DNA of 64,000 bases from Levilactobacillus tangyuanensis (GTDB taxonomy: Bacteria; Bacillota; Bacilli; Lactobacillales; Lactobacillaceae). The DNA lies in the NCBI RefSeq assembly GCF_003946545.1, contig NZ_RHOA01000002.1, positions 124,001 to 188,000 of the forward strand, read 5' to 3'. Positions within the stretch are counted from its first letter, which is position 1, and each line of letters opens with the position of its first letter. Below the pieces are notes generated by a model, which did not search any database, was not told where the DNA came from, and saw only the letters and a program-made list of their open reading frames with translations. The position numbers and the translations under genes were made by a program. Of the stretch, positions 14,295 through 23,990 are shown in pieces.

Positions 14295-16067
14295 TTAGTC
14301 CGCCTTGTTTGCCCGAATCACGGCCATAAAGGCGGCGCCATACTTGGTAAGCTTACTTAGCCCAACCCCTTTAACCGTCAGGAAGGCGTCGTCATCCGTT
14401 GGCATGATTTCACACATTGCCTTCAACGATTGATCGGAGAAAATCACAAACGGTGGCACGTGTTGTTCCTCCGCCAAATCATGCCGCACTGCCCGAAGCT
14501 CTTGGAAGAGGCCGTCATCAACCGGTGCCAAGCGTTGCACGCGCTGGGCCATCTTGCGATAGACCGTCACTTCACCCTTCAACACTTGAGCTCCCATTGC
14601 CGACACATGGAGCGTGGGATACTGACCCCCGATTGCCTGGAGATACCCCCCAGCCGTTAAGAAATCAATCAGTGTGGTCAGGGTCTTCTGACTGGTCCCC
14701 CGCATGATGCCATAGGTGGACAGCTCACTCAGGTGATTATCGCGAATTCGTTGATTGTTCGCCCCAGCCAAGACCTGGGCCACGATGCCCTTGCCAAACC
14801 GTGACCGTAACCGCACCACGCACGACAAGATCTTCTGGGCCTCTTCGGTAATGTCCTGGGCCTGTCGATGGTCTTGGCAATTGCTGCAACGACCACATGG
14901 TTCGGAGTCCTCCCCAAAGTATTTTAAAATAAATTGTTGCAGACAGTCCTGGGTATTGGCATATTGACTCATCATCTGCAGCTTCATGTACGCCTGTTGC
15001 CGGTGTTCATCATCCATTTCCGATTGATCAATGAAGAAGTGTTGTATCTGAAGGTCGGCCGCGTGGAACAGCAAAATCGCCTCGCTGGGTAAGCCATCTC
15101 GACCGGCCCGGCCAGCCTCCTGGTAGTAGGCCTCTAACGTTCCAGGCACCTGGGCGTGAATCACGAAGCGCACGTTGCTCTTATCGATTCCCATCCCAAA
15201 GGCATTGGTGGCCACCATGACCTGGATTCGATCGTACAGGAAGTCTTCCTGATTCTGTTGGCGAACCTCATCGTCGAGCCCCGCATGATAGGCCGCCGCC
15301 TTAATATGGTGACTGGTTAACAGCTTGGTCAGCCGCGTGACCTCTTTACGGGTACTGGCATAAATGATGCCGGTCTCCCCCTGATTGACCTCGAGGTAGT
15401 CGAGAATATAGCGGTCCGTGTCCTGATCCTTAACGACCGTCAAGTCGAGGTTATCCCGGGCAAAACCGGTGTTGACCTCATTTTGCGGATCGATTTGGAG
15501 TTGCTGGCAGATGTCTCGTGCCACCTGCTCCGTGGCGGTCGCGGTGAGCGCCAGCACCTGTGGATGGGTGGGGAGTTGTTCGATAGCGGTGCTCAGTGCT
15601 AGGTAGCTTGGCCGAAAGTCGTGGCCCCACTGTGAAATACAGTGTGCCTCATCGACGGCCAGCAGATCGATCGGCAACTGAGCCAGGGCCTGAATAAAAC
15701 CGGCCGAGTCCAGTCGTTCCGGAGCCACGTACAACAGACGATAGTCGCCGCGGCGCAGCGCACTCAGGCGTTCTCGAATGTCCGGCCACTCAAGGGAACT
15801 GTTGATAAAGGTTGCGGGAATACCGCTATCATTCAGCGCATCCACCTGGTCCTTCATCAAGGATATCAAGGGGGACACCACCACCGTGATCCCCTCGAAT
15901 AGCATAGCGGGGATCTGGTAACACAGGGATTTTCCGCCCCCGGTCGGCATGATGGCCAAACTATTGTCACCCGCCAAAACGTGTTCCAAGACGGATCGTT
16001 GCCCTGGTCGAAAATCATCAAAACCAAAATTTTTCTTCAATACTTGTTGGGCCGCCGTTAGATCCAT
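14295..16067 (-). CDS. recQ: ATP-dependent 3'-5' DNA helicase RecQ
   Basis: 590 residues, full length for RecQ. Motif 0/I is present as FGFDDFRPGQ and IMPTGGGKSLCYQIPA (Walker A about residues 41-47), motif II as AVDEAHCISQWGHDFRPSY, and motif VI as QEAGRAGRDGLPS. The Zn-binding cysteines (CLQQFILKYFGEDSEPCGRCSNC) come next, then the RQC winged helix and a C-terminal HRDC domain (DDGLFQELRAVRHDLAEEQHVPPFVIFSD). It unwinds recombination and replication intermediates. The ribosome binding site AAGGAG lies just before the ATG. No partner gene is nearby. Confidence 0.96.
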   Translation of the reverse strand: MDLTAAQQVLKKNFGFDDFRPGQRSVLEHVLAGDNSLAIMPTGGGKSLCYQIPAMLFEGITVVVSPLISLMKDQVDALNDSGIPATFINSSLEWPDIRERLSALRRGDYRLLYVAPERLDSAGFIQALAQLPIDLLAVDEAHCISQWGHDFRPSYLALSTAIEQLPTHPQVLALTATATEQVARDICQQLQIDPQNEVNTGFARDNLDLTVVKDQDTDRYILDYLEVNQGETGIIYASTRKEVTRLTKLLTSHHIKAAAYHAGLDDEVRQQNQEDFLYDRIQVMVATNAFGMGIDKSNVRFVIHAQVPGTLEAYYQEAGRAGRDGLPSEAILLFHAADLQIQHFFIDQSEMDDEHRQQAYMKLQMMSQYANTQDCLQQFILKYFGEDSEPCGRCSNCQDHRQAQDITEEAQKILSCVVRLRSRFGKGIVAQVLAGANNQRIRDNHLSELSTYGIMRGTSQKTLTTLIDFLTAGGYLQAIGGQYPTLHVSAMGAQVLKGEVTVYRKMAQRVQRLAPVDDGLFQELRAVRHDLAEEQHVPPFVIFSDQSLKAMCEIMPTDDDAFLTVKGVGLSKLTKYGAAFMAVIRANKAD

Positions 16068-16210
16068 TTTGTTTACTCCTTAATAGTCAGTGTATCCATT
16101 CTAATAGGAAAAGGTGTTCGTGACAACCGAACAGCGCCGACCACCTGCCACAAATCATTGCGGGGGATCAATGATTCCTACCGTATTAGTTCATCCTCAT
16201 CGTTCTTTAA

Positions 16211-16219
16211 TGCTATAAT
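16211..16219 (+). promoter_or_regulatory. Extended -10 promoter of the C69 dipeptidase gene
   Basis: TGCTATAAT (extended -10, TG-N-TATAAT); no convincing -35 is visible, as is usual for this class. Confidence 0.55.
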
Positions 16220-16248
16220 ATTAATCAACAAAAGGAGTGATTGTATTC

Positions 16249-17649
16249 ATGAAAAAAGCTATCAAAGGTTCATGTACCACTATCCTCGTTGGTAAGAAAG
16301 CTTCCCTCGACGGATCAACCATTATTTCCCGGAATGATGACGGTCATGAAGCCCTCGACCCAGAACAATTTGTCGTCATTAACCCCGACGATCAACCCCG
16401 CGACTATACGGCGGTTATCAGTGGCGTTAATGTTAAATTACCCGATAATCCCATGCGTTACACGTCAATTCCTAACTCTGTCTTAACCAATGGTATCTGG
16501 CCCGCCGCCGGTATCAACAGTGCCAACGTGGCCATGTCTGCCACTGAAACGATCACCACGAACCCTCGTGTCTTGGGTATCGACCCATACGTTGTCGGCG
16601 GGATTGGTGAAGAAGACCTGGTGACCCTGGTCCTCCCTTACATCCACACCGCTCGTGAAGGGGTTGAACGGATGGGGAGTCTGCTCGAAGAATTCGGGAC
16701 TTACGAACCTAACGGCATTGGTTTCTCCGACAACGACGAAGTTTGGTGGTTAGAAACCATTGGTGGCCATCACTGGGCCGCCAAGCGGATTCCTGACGAC
16801 GCCTACGTGGTTGCGCCTAACCGCATGAACATTGACGACTTTGACTTCAACGCCGACGACACCTTAGCTTCCGCCGACTTGGAAGACATGATTGCCAACT
16901 ATCACTTGAACCCCGACTTCGACCGGGTAAATCTTCGGCACATCTTCGGGAGTGCTTCCGTTAAGGACACGGTCTACAACAACCCCCGTGCCTGGTTCGG
17001 TCAAAAGTACTTCAATCCTGAAATCGACCAAGATCCTCAAGGTCAAGACCTACCATTTATTTGCCACGCCAACCGTAAGATCTCCATTGAAGACGTTAAG
17101 TTCGTGCTGAGTTCTCACTATGAAAACACCAAGTACGACCCATACGGCCATGGCTCCGAAGACGACAAGAAACTCTTCCGGCCAATTGGGATCAACCGAA
17201 ATCACGACGTGCACATCCTACAAATCCGGAACGATGTTCCCCAAGCCATCGCCGGGATTCACTGGTTGGCCTTCGGTGCCAACACCTTCAACACGGTCGT
17301 TCCTTTCTACGCCAACGTTGATGACACCCCAGCCGTTTACAAGAACGCCACGAGTACCTTCGACCTGAACAACATGTACTGGTTGAGCTGCACCACAGCC
17401 CTCTTGGGTGACACGGACTATGACCTCTATGAAGACTTCCGTAACACCTACGAACTGGAAGCCATGAGCGCCTATCGTAAGATTCAAAACGATACCGATG
17501 CCGCTATCGTCGCCGGCAAGGATGCCAATTTGGCCCAAGCCAACGAAGACCTAGCTCACGAAGCCTTCACGCGTCAAACCAAGTTACTCGGTGACATGGT
17601 CACCTTTGGTTCCGAACACATGAAACTGCGTTACAACCTGAACGACTAA
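16249..17649 (+). CDS. pepD: C69 family dipeptidase
   Basis: 466 residues. The N-terminus [30 protein letters not shown] is diagnostic of the C69 (PepDA) Ntn-hydrolases: the Cys in SCTT is the catalytic nucleophile, exposed by removal of the first residues. It cleaves a broad range of dipeptides in the cytoplasm, finishing peptide breakdown begun by PepN and PepX, also in this window. ATG 16249 is preferred; a GTG four codons upstream overlaps the AAAGGAG ribosome binding site. Followed directly by a strong terminator. Confidence 0.93.
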   Translation: MKKAIKGSCTTILVGKKASLDGSTIISRNDDGHEALDPEQFVVINPDDQPRDYTAVISGVNVKLPDNPMRYTSIPNSVLTNGIWPAAGINSANVAMSATETITTNPRVLGIDPYVVGGIGEEDLVTLVLPYIHTAREGVERMGSLLEEFGTYEPNGIGFSDNDEVWWLETIGGHHWAAKRIPDDAYVVAPNRMNIDDFDFNADDTLASADLEDMIANYHLNPDFDRVNLRHIFGSASVKDTVYNNPRAWFGQKYFNPEIDQDPQGQDLPFICHANRKISIEDVKFVLSSHYENTKYDPYGHGSEDDKKLFRPIGINRNHDVHILQIRNDVPQAIAGIHWLAFGANTFNTVVPFYANVDDTPAVYKNATSTFDLNNMYWLSCTTALLGDTDYDLYEDFRNTYELEAMSAYRKIQNDTDAAIVAGKDANLAQANEDLAHEAFTRQTKLLGDMVTFGSEHMKLRYNLND

Positions 17650-17658
17650 TTTTCCATT

Positions 17659-17696
17659 TAAAAAGCGCTGCGAATTTATTTTCGCAGCGCTTTTTT
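17659..17696. terminator. Strong terminator between pepD and pepN
   Basis: AAAAAGCGCTGCGAA / TTCGCAGCGCTTTTTT: a near-perfect palindrome with A and T tails, shared by the convergent pepD and pepN genes. Confidence 0.9.
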
Positions 17697-17750
17697 GGCC
17701 TAAAAATGGACGCGACCGTACCGGCCACGTCCATTCATTTTTAAATCAAA

Positions 17751-20285
17751 TTAGTTGACCGCCTTGGCAACCGCAGCATTCACCGCTGATGCTTCTGCCT
17801 CGATCAAGGCAACTCGGGTGGCCACAACCTTCGTGTCCATTTGAATTTCCCGCGTCAAGCCGGGGGTATTGATCTTCGGTTCAAAGAAGGCCTTAAATTC
17901 GGCCAACCGCGTTGCCGTTCGGAAGACACCGGACGTCACCGTGATGTACGTGGAGAATTCCATATCACCACCAACGGTATCTTCGAGCCATTGCCAGTCG
18001 TTACGCAACCAATCCCAAGCCGCTTGTTCGCCGGCATCGTTAGCCAGAACCCCGCGGTACCAAGCCCGTAAGTCTTGTGGCTTGATGGTATCGGCGTCTT
18101 CGAACTTCTCGATCAACCGAGCAATCAATGATGGGTCGGTCGTGCTGGTTAAGGCCACCGACAAGTCGGCCTTGTAGCTGGCATCGGCGGACGTCCGGTA
18201 CGCGTCCAGCAGGTGGTCAAACAGGTCGGCACTCCCGAAGTTTTGGACCTCATTACGGAGCACCAGAACCCGCGTGGCTGCCGGTAAGGCCACCAGATTG
18301 TCACGGTTAGCCGTGAACAAGTCATGAGCGGCCTGAATAGCAGCCGCATTCTTGGCGTACAGGGCAGCGTTCAACACCGTTGGCCGAGCCAACTCATCAT
18401 CATTGGATTCGTCAGCCTTGGCGGTCCAGCCTAATCGGCTAACCGCGGCGGCACTCACCTTGTCGAAGAAGGCCTTCAAAGACTTTTCGTCGGCGGAGTC
18501 CGGCGTCACAAACTTCTTCAAGTTACCGGCCACGCTGTACAGTGCCGTATTCACAACGGCTGACTTGCTGTCGGAGAACCGGTCCAGTAATGGCACGATG
18601 TCGGCATAGGAAACCTGACGACCATCGGCGAGCAACCGCAGATCTTGGAGCAACTGTAATTTGGTAATTGGATCCAGGTCGTCGGCGTGATCCAAGATAT
18701 CTGCTAGCAAGGTGTCATCATACTTGACGATAAAATGCGAGCTGTTCCCTTGGTTCAACCGGAAAGGTTCGCCATTGGCTTGCCGTAGGTCGGCATAGTT
18801 CCCCACCGTCAGGCTCCAGTCTTTCAACAGGGTTGGCACAGCCTCATAGTTGCTTTCCAATGGTACCTGCCATTGACGGCCAACCTGCTGACCATCCCCG
18901 ATGAAGAATTGTTCTTGGGTCAACGTCAGGTTACCATCGACAACGGCTGCCGACACAACCGGATAACCGGGTTGTTCCAACCAGTCGTGCATGATGGCCC
19001 CAATGTCCATCCCGGAGGCGTCACCCAGGGCGGACCAGAGGTCGGCCCCGGTGGCATTACCATAACGGTGCGCCGTGAAGTAGGCCTTCAGGCCCTTCCG
19101 CAAGGCGTCGTCGCCGATAAGGGCCCGAACCATGACCAGCATGCGGGCACCCTTGGCGTAGACGATGGCGCTGTCGAAGACGGAGTCAATTTCTGCCGGC
19201 GTTTCCACCTGAACGTGAACGGACTGAACCCCATCCGTGGCATCCCGTTGCAGGGCCATTGGGGCCTCACCGGTCTGGAAGGCTTCCCAGATGTGCCAGT
19301 CGGGTTCTAAGGCGTCGACGGCCACGTATTCCATCATGTTGGCAAAGCTTTCATTTAACCAGAGATCATCCCACCATTTCATGGTGACAAGGTCCCCAAA
19401 CCATTGGTGGGCCAGCTCATGGGTGATGACCGTGGCTACCCGCCCCTTGATATCAAAGGCGGTATTGTCTGGGTCAATCAGCAGGTAAGCTTCCCGGTAA
19501 GTGACCAGGCCCCAGTTTTCCATGGCCCCAGCGGAGAAGTCTGGCAAGGCTAACTGCCAAGAGTGTGGCAGTGGATATGGCGTCTGGTAGAAGTCTTCGT
19601 AAAATTCAATGGCCCGCTTAGCAATGTCTAGCGCGAAGTCGAGTTCGTTGGCCTTGTGCGCCTTCGTCGCGAACACCCCAACCTTGACCCCACTCTTTGT
19701 CGTGGTGATCTTGCTTTGCATGTCCCCAAAGGCTAGGGCGATAAGGTAAGTTGACATCCGCACCGTGGTATCGAAGACGTGCACGCCGTTATCGTTACGA
19801 ATTTCGGGCATGTTACTGATGATGGTTTCACCCGGCTTCTCATCGAACTTGATGGCCAGGTCAAAGGTGGCCTTGGCCTCTGGTTCGTCGATACATGGGA
19901 AGGCCTGTCGAGCGGCCGTCGTTTCAAACTGCGTCCCGATCAGTTCCTTCTTCACCCCATTGACCTCATAGTAGGATGGGTAAATGCCCATCATGGAATC
20001 GGTCAGTGGCGCCGTGAAATCGATCTTCAGCGTGGTCACACCCGTCTTAGGCAACGTGATGTGAATGCCTTCGCTCTCGTCGTCAAAGGTAAACGGGACC
20101 GCTTGGTCATCGGCCGTAACGGCACTAATGGTCATGAATTTTTGGTGTACGGCAATCGCCGTCTGCTTGGCATCCCCAGTGATGGTGGACGTCCCGGAGA
20201 TCAGCTTGGCTTGCCGGTTAATATCGAGGTAAACGTTGTAATGCGTTGGTTGAAATAACTCGTAAAAGTGTGTGGATTCTGCCAT
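17751..20285 (-). CDS. pepN: Aminopeptidase N (M1 family, lysyl aminopeptidase)
   Basis: 844 residues, the normal size of lactobacillary PepN. The exopeptidase motif GAMENWGLVTYRE and the zinc site HELAHQWFGDLVTMKWWDDLWLNESFA (HExxH-18-E) are intact. C-terminal to these is the long alpha-helical domain typical of M1 enzymes. It is cytoplasmic and removes N-terminal residues, especially Lys, Arg and Leu, from peptides imported by Opp. The ribosome binding site AAGGAG and a TATAAT -10 (minus strand, 20317-20322) precede it. Confidence 0.97.
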   Translation of the reverse strand: MAESTHFYELFQPTHYNVYLDINRQAKLISGTSTITGDAKQTAIAVHQKFMTISAVTADDQAVPFTFDDESEGIHITLPKTGVTTLKIDFTAPLTDSMMGIYPSYYEVNGVKKELIGTQFETTAARQAFPCIDEPEAKATFDLAIKFDEKPGETIISNMPEIRNDNGVHVFDTTVRMSTYLIALAFGDMQSKITTTKSGVKVGVFATKAHKANELDFALDIAKRAIEFYEDFYQTPYPLPHSWQLALPDFSAGAMENWGLVTYREAYLLIDPDNTAFDIKGRVATVITHELAHQWFGDLVTMKWWDDLWLNESFANMMEYVAVDALEPDWHIWEAFQTGEAPMALQRDATDGVQSVHVQVETPAEIDSVFDSAIVYAKGARMLVMVRALIGDDALRKGLKAYFTAHRYGNATGADLWSALGDASGMDIGAIMHDWLEQPGYPVVSAAVVDGNLTLTQEQFFIGDGQQVGRQWQVPLESNYEAVPTLLKDWSLTVGNYADLRQANGEPFRLNQGNSSHFIVKYDDTLLADILDHADDLDPITKLQLLQDLRLLADGRQVSYADIVPLLDRFSDSKSAVVNTALYSVAGNLKKFVTPDSADEKSLKAFFDKVSAAAVSRLGWTAKADESNDDELARPTVLNAALYAKNAAAIQAAHDLFTANRDNLVALPAATRVLVLRNEVQNFGSADLFDHLLDAYRTSADASYKADLSVALTSTTDPSLIARLIEKFEDADTIKPQDLRAWYRGVLANDAGEQAAWDWLRNDWQWLEDTVGGDMEFSTYITVTSGVFRTATRLAEFKAFFEPKINTPGLTREIQMDTKVVATRVALIEAEASAVNAAVAKAVN

Positions 20286-20366
20286 GATTTTCTCCTTAAA
20301 TTGTTAGAATAGTTTAATTATACGACAATTAAATACCGGACGCCACGAATCCTATCGGAAGAATCT

Positions 20367-20411
20367 AAACAGGCCCATCAGTCGATACATCATCGACTGA
20401 TGGGCCTGTTT
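20367..20411 (-). terminator. Strong terminator of the secreted protein gene at 20445
   Basis: A perfect 18-bp stem (AACAGGCCCATCAGTCGA and its complement) with a 7-nt loop, located just upstream of the pepN promoter. Confidence 0.88.
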
Positions 20412-20444
20412 GATGAGACTCGTTTAAAATGGTCCAGAGATGGC

Positions 20445-20861
20445 TTACTTAGCGCGAGTCATGAAAAGGTCTCCGCCATTTTGCCAGCCATAGTTCAGCT
20501 TCTTGCCGTGACGACTCAAGAAGTTCCAATGCGTAAAGAGCGTATGACCCGTCAACTGAGTCATGCCATGACTACTCTTGATGGACTTAATAGTATGCAC
20601 CTTGTGATCGTAGCCAGATGGATCGGTGGTCAAATACCCCTGCATCTGCCACTTAACAGACTTCTTGTAAACTCTGACCTTGAACTTAGGCATCCACATA
20701 GTCTTCTTGCTGTGGTGCTTGCTGTTGTACTGTGGTTTAGACACCCAGGTTCCCCGTAGGTTCTTGGGAATGGTCTTCGAGCTCGCACTGGCTGATACCG
20801 TGAATAATGGGAGAATCAAGCCCAACACCATGAGTGACAATAAAATCTTTCTGAATTTCAT
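20445..20861 (-). CDS. Small secreted protein, unknown function
   Basis: 138 residues from the ATG at 20861, where GGAGCGTGG provides the ribosome binding site. MKFRKILLSLMVLGLILPLFTVSASA is a clear Sec signal peptide with an Ala-x-Ala cleavage site near residue 26. The mature part is short, basic and rich in Lys, His, Trp and Tyr (GTWVSKPQYNSKHHSKK), with an overall look of a small beta-sheet domain. I do not recognise the family. Two similar small basic secreted proteins lie just upstream, so this is part of a cell-surface cluster. Confidence 0.75.
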   Translation of the reverse strand: MKFRKILLSLMVLGLILPLFTVSASASSKTIPKNLRGTWVSKPQYNSKHHSKKTMWMPKFKVRVYKKSVKWQMQGYLTTDPSGYDHKVHTIKSIKSSHGMTQLTGHTLFTHWNFLSRHGKKLNYGWQNGGDLFMTRAK

Positions 20862-20914
20862 AATCCCACGCTCCAAATATGTATTTTAATACATCCTCAG
20901 GATAGCACCCTCAC

Positions 20915-20948
20915 AAAAAAACAGCCAACCTTTAATATGGTTGACTGT
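20915..20948 (-). terminator. Terminator of the secreted protein gene at 21045
   Basis: Minus-strand ACAGTCAACC / GGTTGGCTGT stem followed by T6. It lies about 95 bp beyond the stop codon. Confidence 0.75.
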
Positions 20949-21044
20949 CAGAACATTCAATAATTTTTCCACTGCTGCAGGGTAAGGTTTACCACACACA
21001 CCTAAATAGGCCATTAAGGTGTTTTGTATCGCCATGCTGACAGC

Positions 21045-21890
21045 CTACTTCACGTGAACGGACTTAACCGCGGTTACTCGTGAAAAATGACCATGTGAAT
21101 AATAACCAACGCTGGCACTGACTTTCTTGGCCTTAGGCGCGTAAATCTTTTGACTGAAGCTATGTGACCCCTTCAGCTTGGCATAACGGGTGCCCTTGTA
21201 GGTCTTGATCTGAGCATAGTTGGCCTTTTTCCCTAACTTTACAGTCCCGCTAACTTTAATGACCTTCTTGGAAGACGTCCTTTTAGCGGTTAACTTGGTC
21301 ATCGTGCTCTTAACTTTTGGCATCCCAGTGATCTTGGTTGGCCGCAGATCAATCTCAAAATATTGAATAAAGTAGTCGGAAATGTCACTAATACTGTCCG
21401 GGTCAACATTATTTTCACTAATCTGTTGATCGGCCGAATCAATTTCGTCATTAACGACGCCTTGGTAATCTGGTTCTAAGCGACCTTTGAACTGATCGTA
21501 AACCGCCAGCATTGCCTGATAATCCTGCGTAAATGCCGGTGTTACTTGGCCCTTACGACTTAATTCACTGACCGCGTGTGATGCCAAAATTTCCATAACC
21601 TGTGAAAAATAAGCTGAAATGGCATAGCCATACGCATTGACGGGATTTTTCTCCATGCGCTTAAAAAAGGCGGCGTTGAGTTGCATCTTGGCCTTAGGAC
21701 TGGCCGTTTTAACCGCCTGTTTAACGCCATTTTCGTCATCCTTAAACATTTGATAACTAATTGGGGCATTCTCATTGCTGTCGGCTTGTGCTTGGGTCGT
21801 TAACATAGGAACGGTGGTGGTCACGACGCCCCCGATTAAAACACTGCTAAGTAAAATGGTTGTTGCTTTGTTTATCCAGTTAAATTTCAT
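21045..21890 (-). CDS. Secreted protein with basic C-terminal domain
   Basis: 281 residues with a signal peptide (INKATTILLSSVLIGGVVTTTVPMLTTQAQA, cleavage near residue 36). The middle region, about residues 40-185, is predicted helical and acidic (NNVDPDSISDISDYFIQYFEIDL). The last 90 residues are Lys-rich and beta-like, with alternating short repeats (VKVSGTVKLGKKANYAQIKTYKG..., then KKVSASVGYYSHGHFSRV), which suggests wall or polyanion binding. No LPxTG motif. Function unknown. Confidence 0.75.
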   Translation of the reverse strand: MKFNWINKATTILLSSVLIGGVVTTTVPMLTTQAQADSNENAPISYQMFKDDENGVKQAVKTASPKAKMQLNAAFFKRMEKNPVNAYGYAISAYFSQVMEILASHAVSELSRKGQVTPAFTQDYQAMLAVYDQFKGRLEPDYQGVVNDEIDSADQQISENNVDPDSISDISDYFIQYFEIDLRPTKITGMPKVKSTMTKLTAKRTSSKKVIKVSGTVKLGKKANYAQIKTYKGTRYAKLKGSHSFSQKIYAPKAKKVSASVGYYSHGHFSRVTAVKSVHVK

Positions 21891-21932
21891 GGTTGGTTCC
21901 TCCTAATACGATTGCTGACATCACGTAATGAC

Positions 21933-22367
21933 TTACCACTTGGTCGTCTTATAGTAATAAGGCTTGTGGGCAAAAGACTTGGTCGTCGAAAGCTTTAAAC
22001 GGTTATGACTGAACGTCTTGATGTAATAGTGAACATGTTTGCCATGCTGGGTAACAGCCTTGATTTCATAAAGGTTCGAACTAAGCTTACGAGAAGGCAC
22101 CTTCGCCATCAACAGAATGGTCAGTTTACCAGCCCGGTCTTTTGGGGTTTTGGTGTTTCGGTATTCATTAGAAACGAAATTTTTGCCAATGCCGAGTAGA
22201 TTAAAATGTTTTTTAACCACTTTCGTGACATACATATTCCGAACCTTCTTGGGGGTCCCACTTTGCCACTTGTTCGCAGCCGATGCGGTCACAGGCGACC
22301 CAAGCAGGCTAACCCCGACAACGACCAAGGCAATGGCCATAACGATTGCATAAACTCTTTTTTTCAT
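21933..22367 (-). CDS. Small basic secreted protein
   Basis: 144 residues. The first 31 residues form a Sec signal peptide (VYAIVMAIALVVVGVSLLGSPVTASA). The mature part is very basic, with many Lys and Tyr (KKVRNMYVTKVVKKHFNLLG, YYIKTFSHNRLKL). Ribosome binding site TAGGAG precedes the ATG. It starts 22 bp after the membrane protein gene at 22390-22950, so they are probably an operon. I do not recognise the family. Confidence 0.72.
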   Translation of the reverse strand: MKKRVYAIVMAIALVVVGVSLLGSPVTASAANKWQSGTPKKVRNMYVTKVVKKHFNLLGIGKNFVSNEYRNTKTPKDRAGKLTILLMAKVPSRKLSSNLYEIKAVTQHGKHVHYYIKTFSHNRLKLSTTKSFAHKPYYYKTTKW

Positions 22368-22389
22368 AATTTTCGTCTCCTAAAAATAA

Positions 22390-22950
22390 TTAATCTTTAG
22401 TGTCTGAATCACCAACAAATGTCCCATCTTCGCGATAGTTAAATGAGTAATTTTCTGGCTTAAACGTCGCCAAGTACCGGCCCACGCCGATGATGGTGAA
22501 AAACAGTGCAAACACCCATAAAATCATGTGTCCAAAGGCCTTAAACATCATCTTCATGCCGGCCGCGTCGCTCTTGATGCCACTTTTGGTTTCGCCAAAC
22601 GAATGCTCACGACTTTGGAAGTTGGAGTTGACCAATCGGACGGCCCGATACTGAGCCTTTCTATAATCAGCCGCCTGCATCTCAGCATAATTATCAAAGA
22701 TCCCCTTAGCCTGACGACCGTGCTCCCACTCGTAAAACACTAAAAAACCGTTCGCAATCGGATAAAATATGCCGGCCTGAATACCGATGAAAATGTAATA
22801 AATGGGCATCTGTCCACCCATGAAGGCCTGCTTCCCCAAGTAAATCCATGCGATGGCCGTCACGATTGAAATCGCGTAACGCGTCACCCAGAACCGCGCG
22901 TTCAATCCGAAAAATAACTGCTTAATAATATCCCATATCTTTTGAATCAT
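22390..22950 (-). CDS. Membrane protein of unknown function, 4 TM
   Basis: 186 residues from the ATG at 22950 with GGAGGAG as ribosome binding site. Transmembrane segments lie at about 21-40, 48-70 and 138-158, with a central charged cytoplasmic loop (YEWEHGRQAKGIFDNYAEMQAADYRKAQYRAV). The N-terminal hydrophobic helix FFGLNARFWVTRY and the C-terminal YSFNYREDGTFVGD are conserved-looking, but I cannot name the family. It is followed at once by a secreted protein gene on the same strand. Confidence 0.72.
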   Translation of the reverse strand: MIQKIWDIIKQLFFGLNARFWVTRYAISIVTAIAWIYLGKQAFMGGQMPIYYIFIGIQAGIFYPIANGFLVFYEWEHGRQAKGIFDNYAEMQAADYRKAQYRAVRLVNSNFQSREHSFGETKSGIKSDAAGMKMMFKAFGHMILWVFALFFTIIGVGRYLATFKPENYSFNYREDGTFVGDSDTKD

Positions 22951-23411
22951 GAAACTCCTCCTCATCGATAACTGTCCACTTACTTAAATATAAGCGAAGT
23001 CATAGATTAATATACAACAAATAATCATTATTTTCCTTATTATCAGCAAAAAGAAGTCTTTTTTTCCTTGTTAAGGATATAAATACTCTATTATGATTAG
23101 TTTTTTTACCCCATGAAGGCAGATAAACCACCCCTGTAAAACGCCATTATTCAATTCCTAAGCCGGAAACAACGAGCATTCGCTTTTACCATTGAAAGCT
23201 TTGCCGAACGACCTGGCAATGCCGTTAAGCGCGAAGGCCTTCAAACTATAGGTTGTAGGCGATGGCTTCGGCTCTAAACCTAACTCTAAGCGATGACTTC
23301 ACAGAAGAATCGCTAACCGGCATCCATCCCCTAGAAATAATTTCCTATTCCAAGTCCCTACCAGAGACGCAACGGGAAGAAGTCTCGGAAAGTGTCTTAA
23401 AAATTTTAAAA
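22951..23411. other. AT-rich then mixed intergenic region, no gene supported
   Basis: The first 150 bp are AT-rich and probably contain promoters for the membrane/secreted pair. The remaining 300 bp have higher G+C and short open stretches on both strands but stops in every frame and no ribosome binding site, so they may be a decayed gene. Confidence 0.4.
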
Positions 23412-23639
23412 CTAAAGATGATACTTTTGAACGATTAGATTGGCCATTTCTGCCAGCGTGTACTCACCCTCATAGGTCTGATACTCGGACACCAAATCAA
23501 TCACGCCCGTCGTCAGCCGGATTTCAAAAATACGAAACCGTCTGTAATCAATGCGGTGGTCCGAACCCCGATCAATCAAAAACTTCAAATCTTGCAATAA
23601 TTGCAAATTGTTCAACAGTGGATCTGCAACCTTTTCCAT
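23412..23639 (-). CDS. Small hypothetical protein behind two tandem terminators
   Basis: 75 residues from the ATG at 23639 (AGGGGTG 9 bases upstream). The longer frame begins 12 codons earlier, inside a terminator-like hairpin. The protein has no membrane segment. LLNNLQLLQDLKFLIDRGSD looks like an amphipathic helix, and a strand-rich core and a short helix (LAEMANLIVQKYHL) follow. I do not recognise it. Two intrinsic terminators lie between the only nearby promoter-like sequence and the start codon, which suggests regulated read-through. Confidence 0.6.
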   Translation of the reverse strand: MEKVADPLLNNLQLLQDLKFLIDRGSDHRIDYRRFRIFEIRLTTGVIDLVSEYQTYEGEYTLAEMANLIVQKYHL

Positions 23640-23653
23640 GCAACTTTCACCCC

Positions 23654-23737
23654 TAAAAAAATAAGCTAGCCTCAACCAAATTGGTTAAAGCTAGCTTAAC
23701 GCGCCAAAAAAATAAAAAACAGACTTGTAAAAGTCTG
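23654..23737 (-). promoter_or_regulatory. Two tandem intrinsic terminators in a leader
   Basis: First on the minus strand: CAGACTT-TTAC-AAGTCTG (23720-23737) followed by T6. Second: AAGCTAGC...GCTAGCTT with an inner AACC/GGTT stem (23663-23697), then A-T7 immediately before the ribosome binding site of the 75-residue gene. A TTGACA at 23797-23802 could be the -35 of a promoter upstream of both; its -10 is weak. Confidence 0.6.
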
Positions 23738-23819
23738 AAAATTAATTGTTTAGGTACAGCTCTTAAATTTATTTATTAAATTAATTTTAACATACGTGTC
23801 AAGTCTCGGGTAAATAATT

Positions 23820-23862
23820 AAAAAGGACAGCCATCAGCGGATTTTTCCGTTTGTGGCTGTCC
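23820..23862 (-). terminator. Terminator downstream of the secreted protein gene at 23991
   Basis: GGACAGCCA (23825-23833) and TGGCTGTCC (23854-23862), with CCTTTTT on the minus strand. A second weaker hairpin with a TTATCAAC stem lies just upstream (about 23870-23905). Confidence 0.75.
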
Positions 23863-23990
23863 CTTTTAGGTTCCTTATCAACGGACGTTGATAATAGAGG
23901 AACGGTTTCAATTCATTTCTTTTTACGTTATTAAGCATTAAAAATGACCTTTTTATTTACAAGGTCGATCAACGCCGGCTTGGCGAGAAC

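Noticed and set aside
16864-17538. Long reverse-strand frames inside the C69 dipeptidase gene, and similar ones inside pepN, helD and pepX
   Set aside because: They mirror the codon bias of the real genes, have no ribosome binding sites, and resemble no protein family.
22966-23411. Short open stretches on both strands as remnants of a coding gene
   Set aside because: Every frame has stops, there is no ribosome binding site, and I recognise no protein family.
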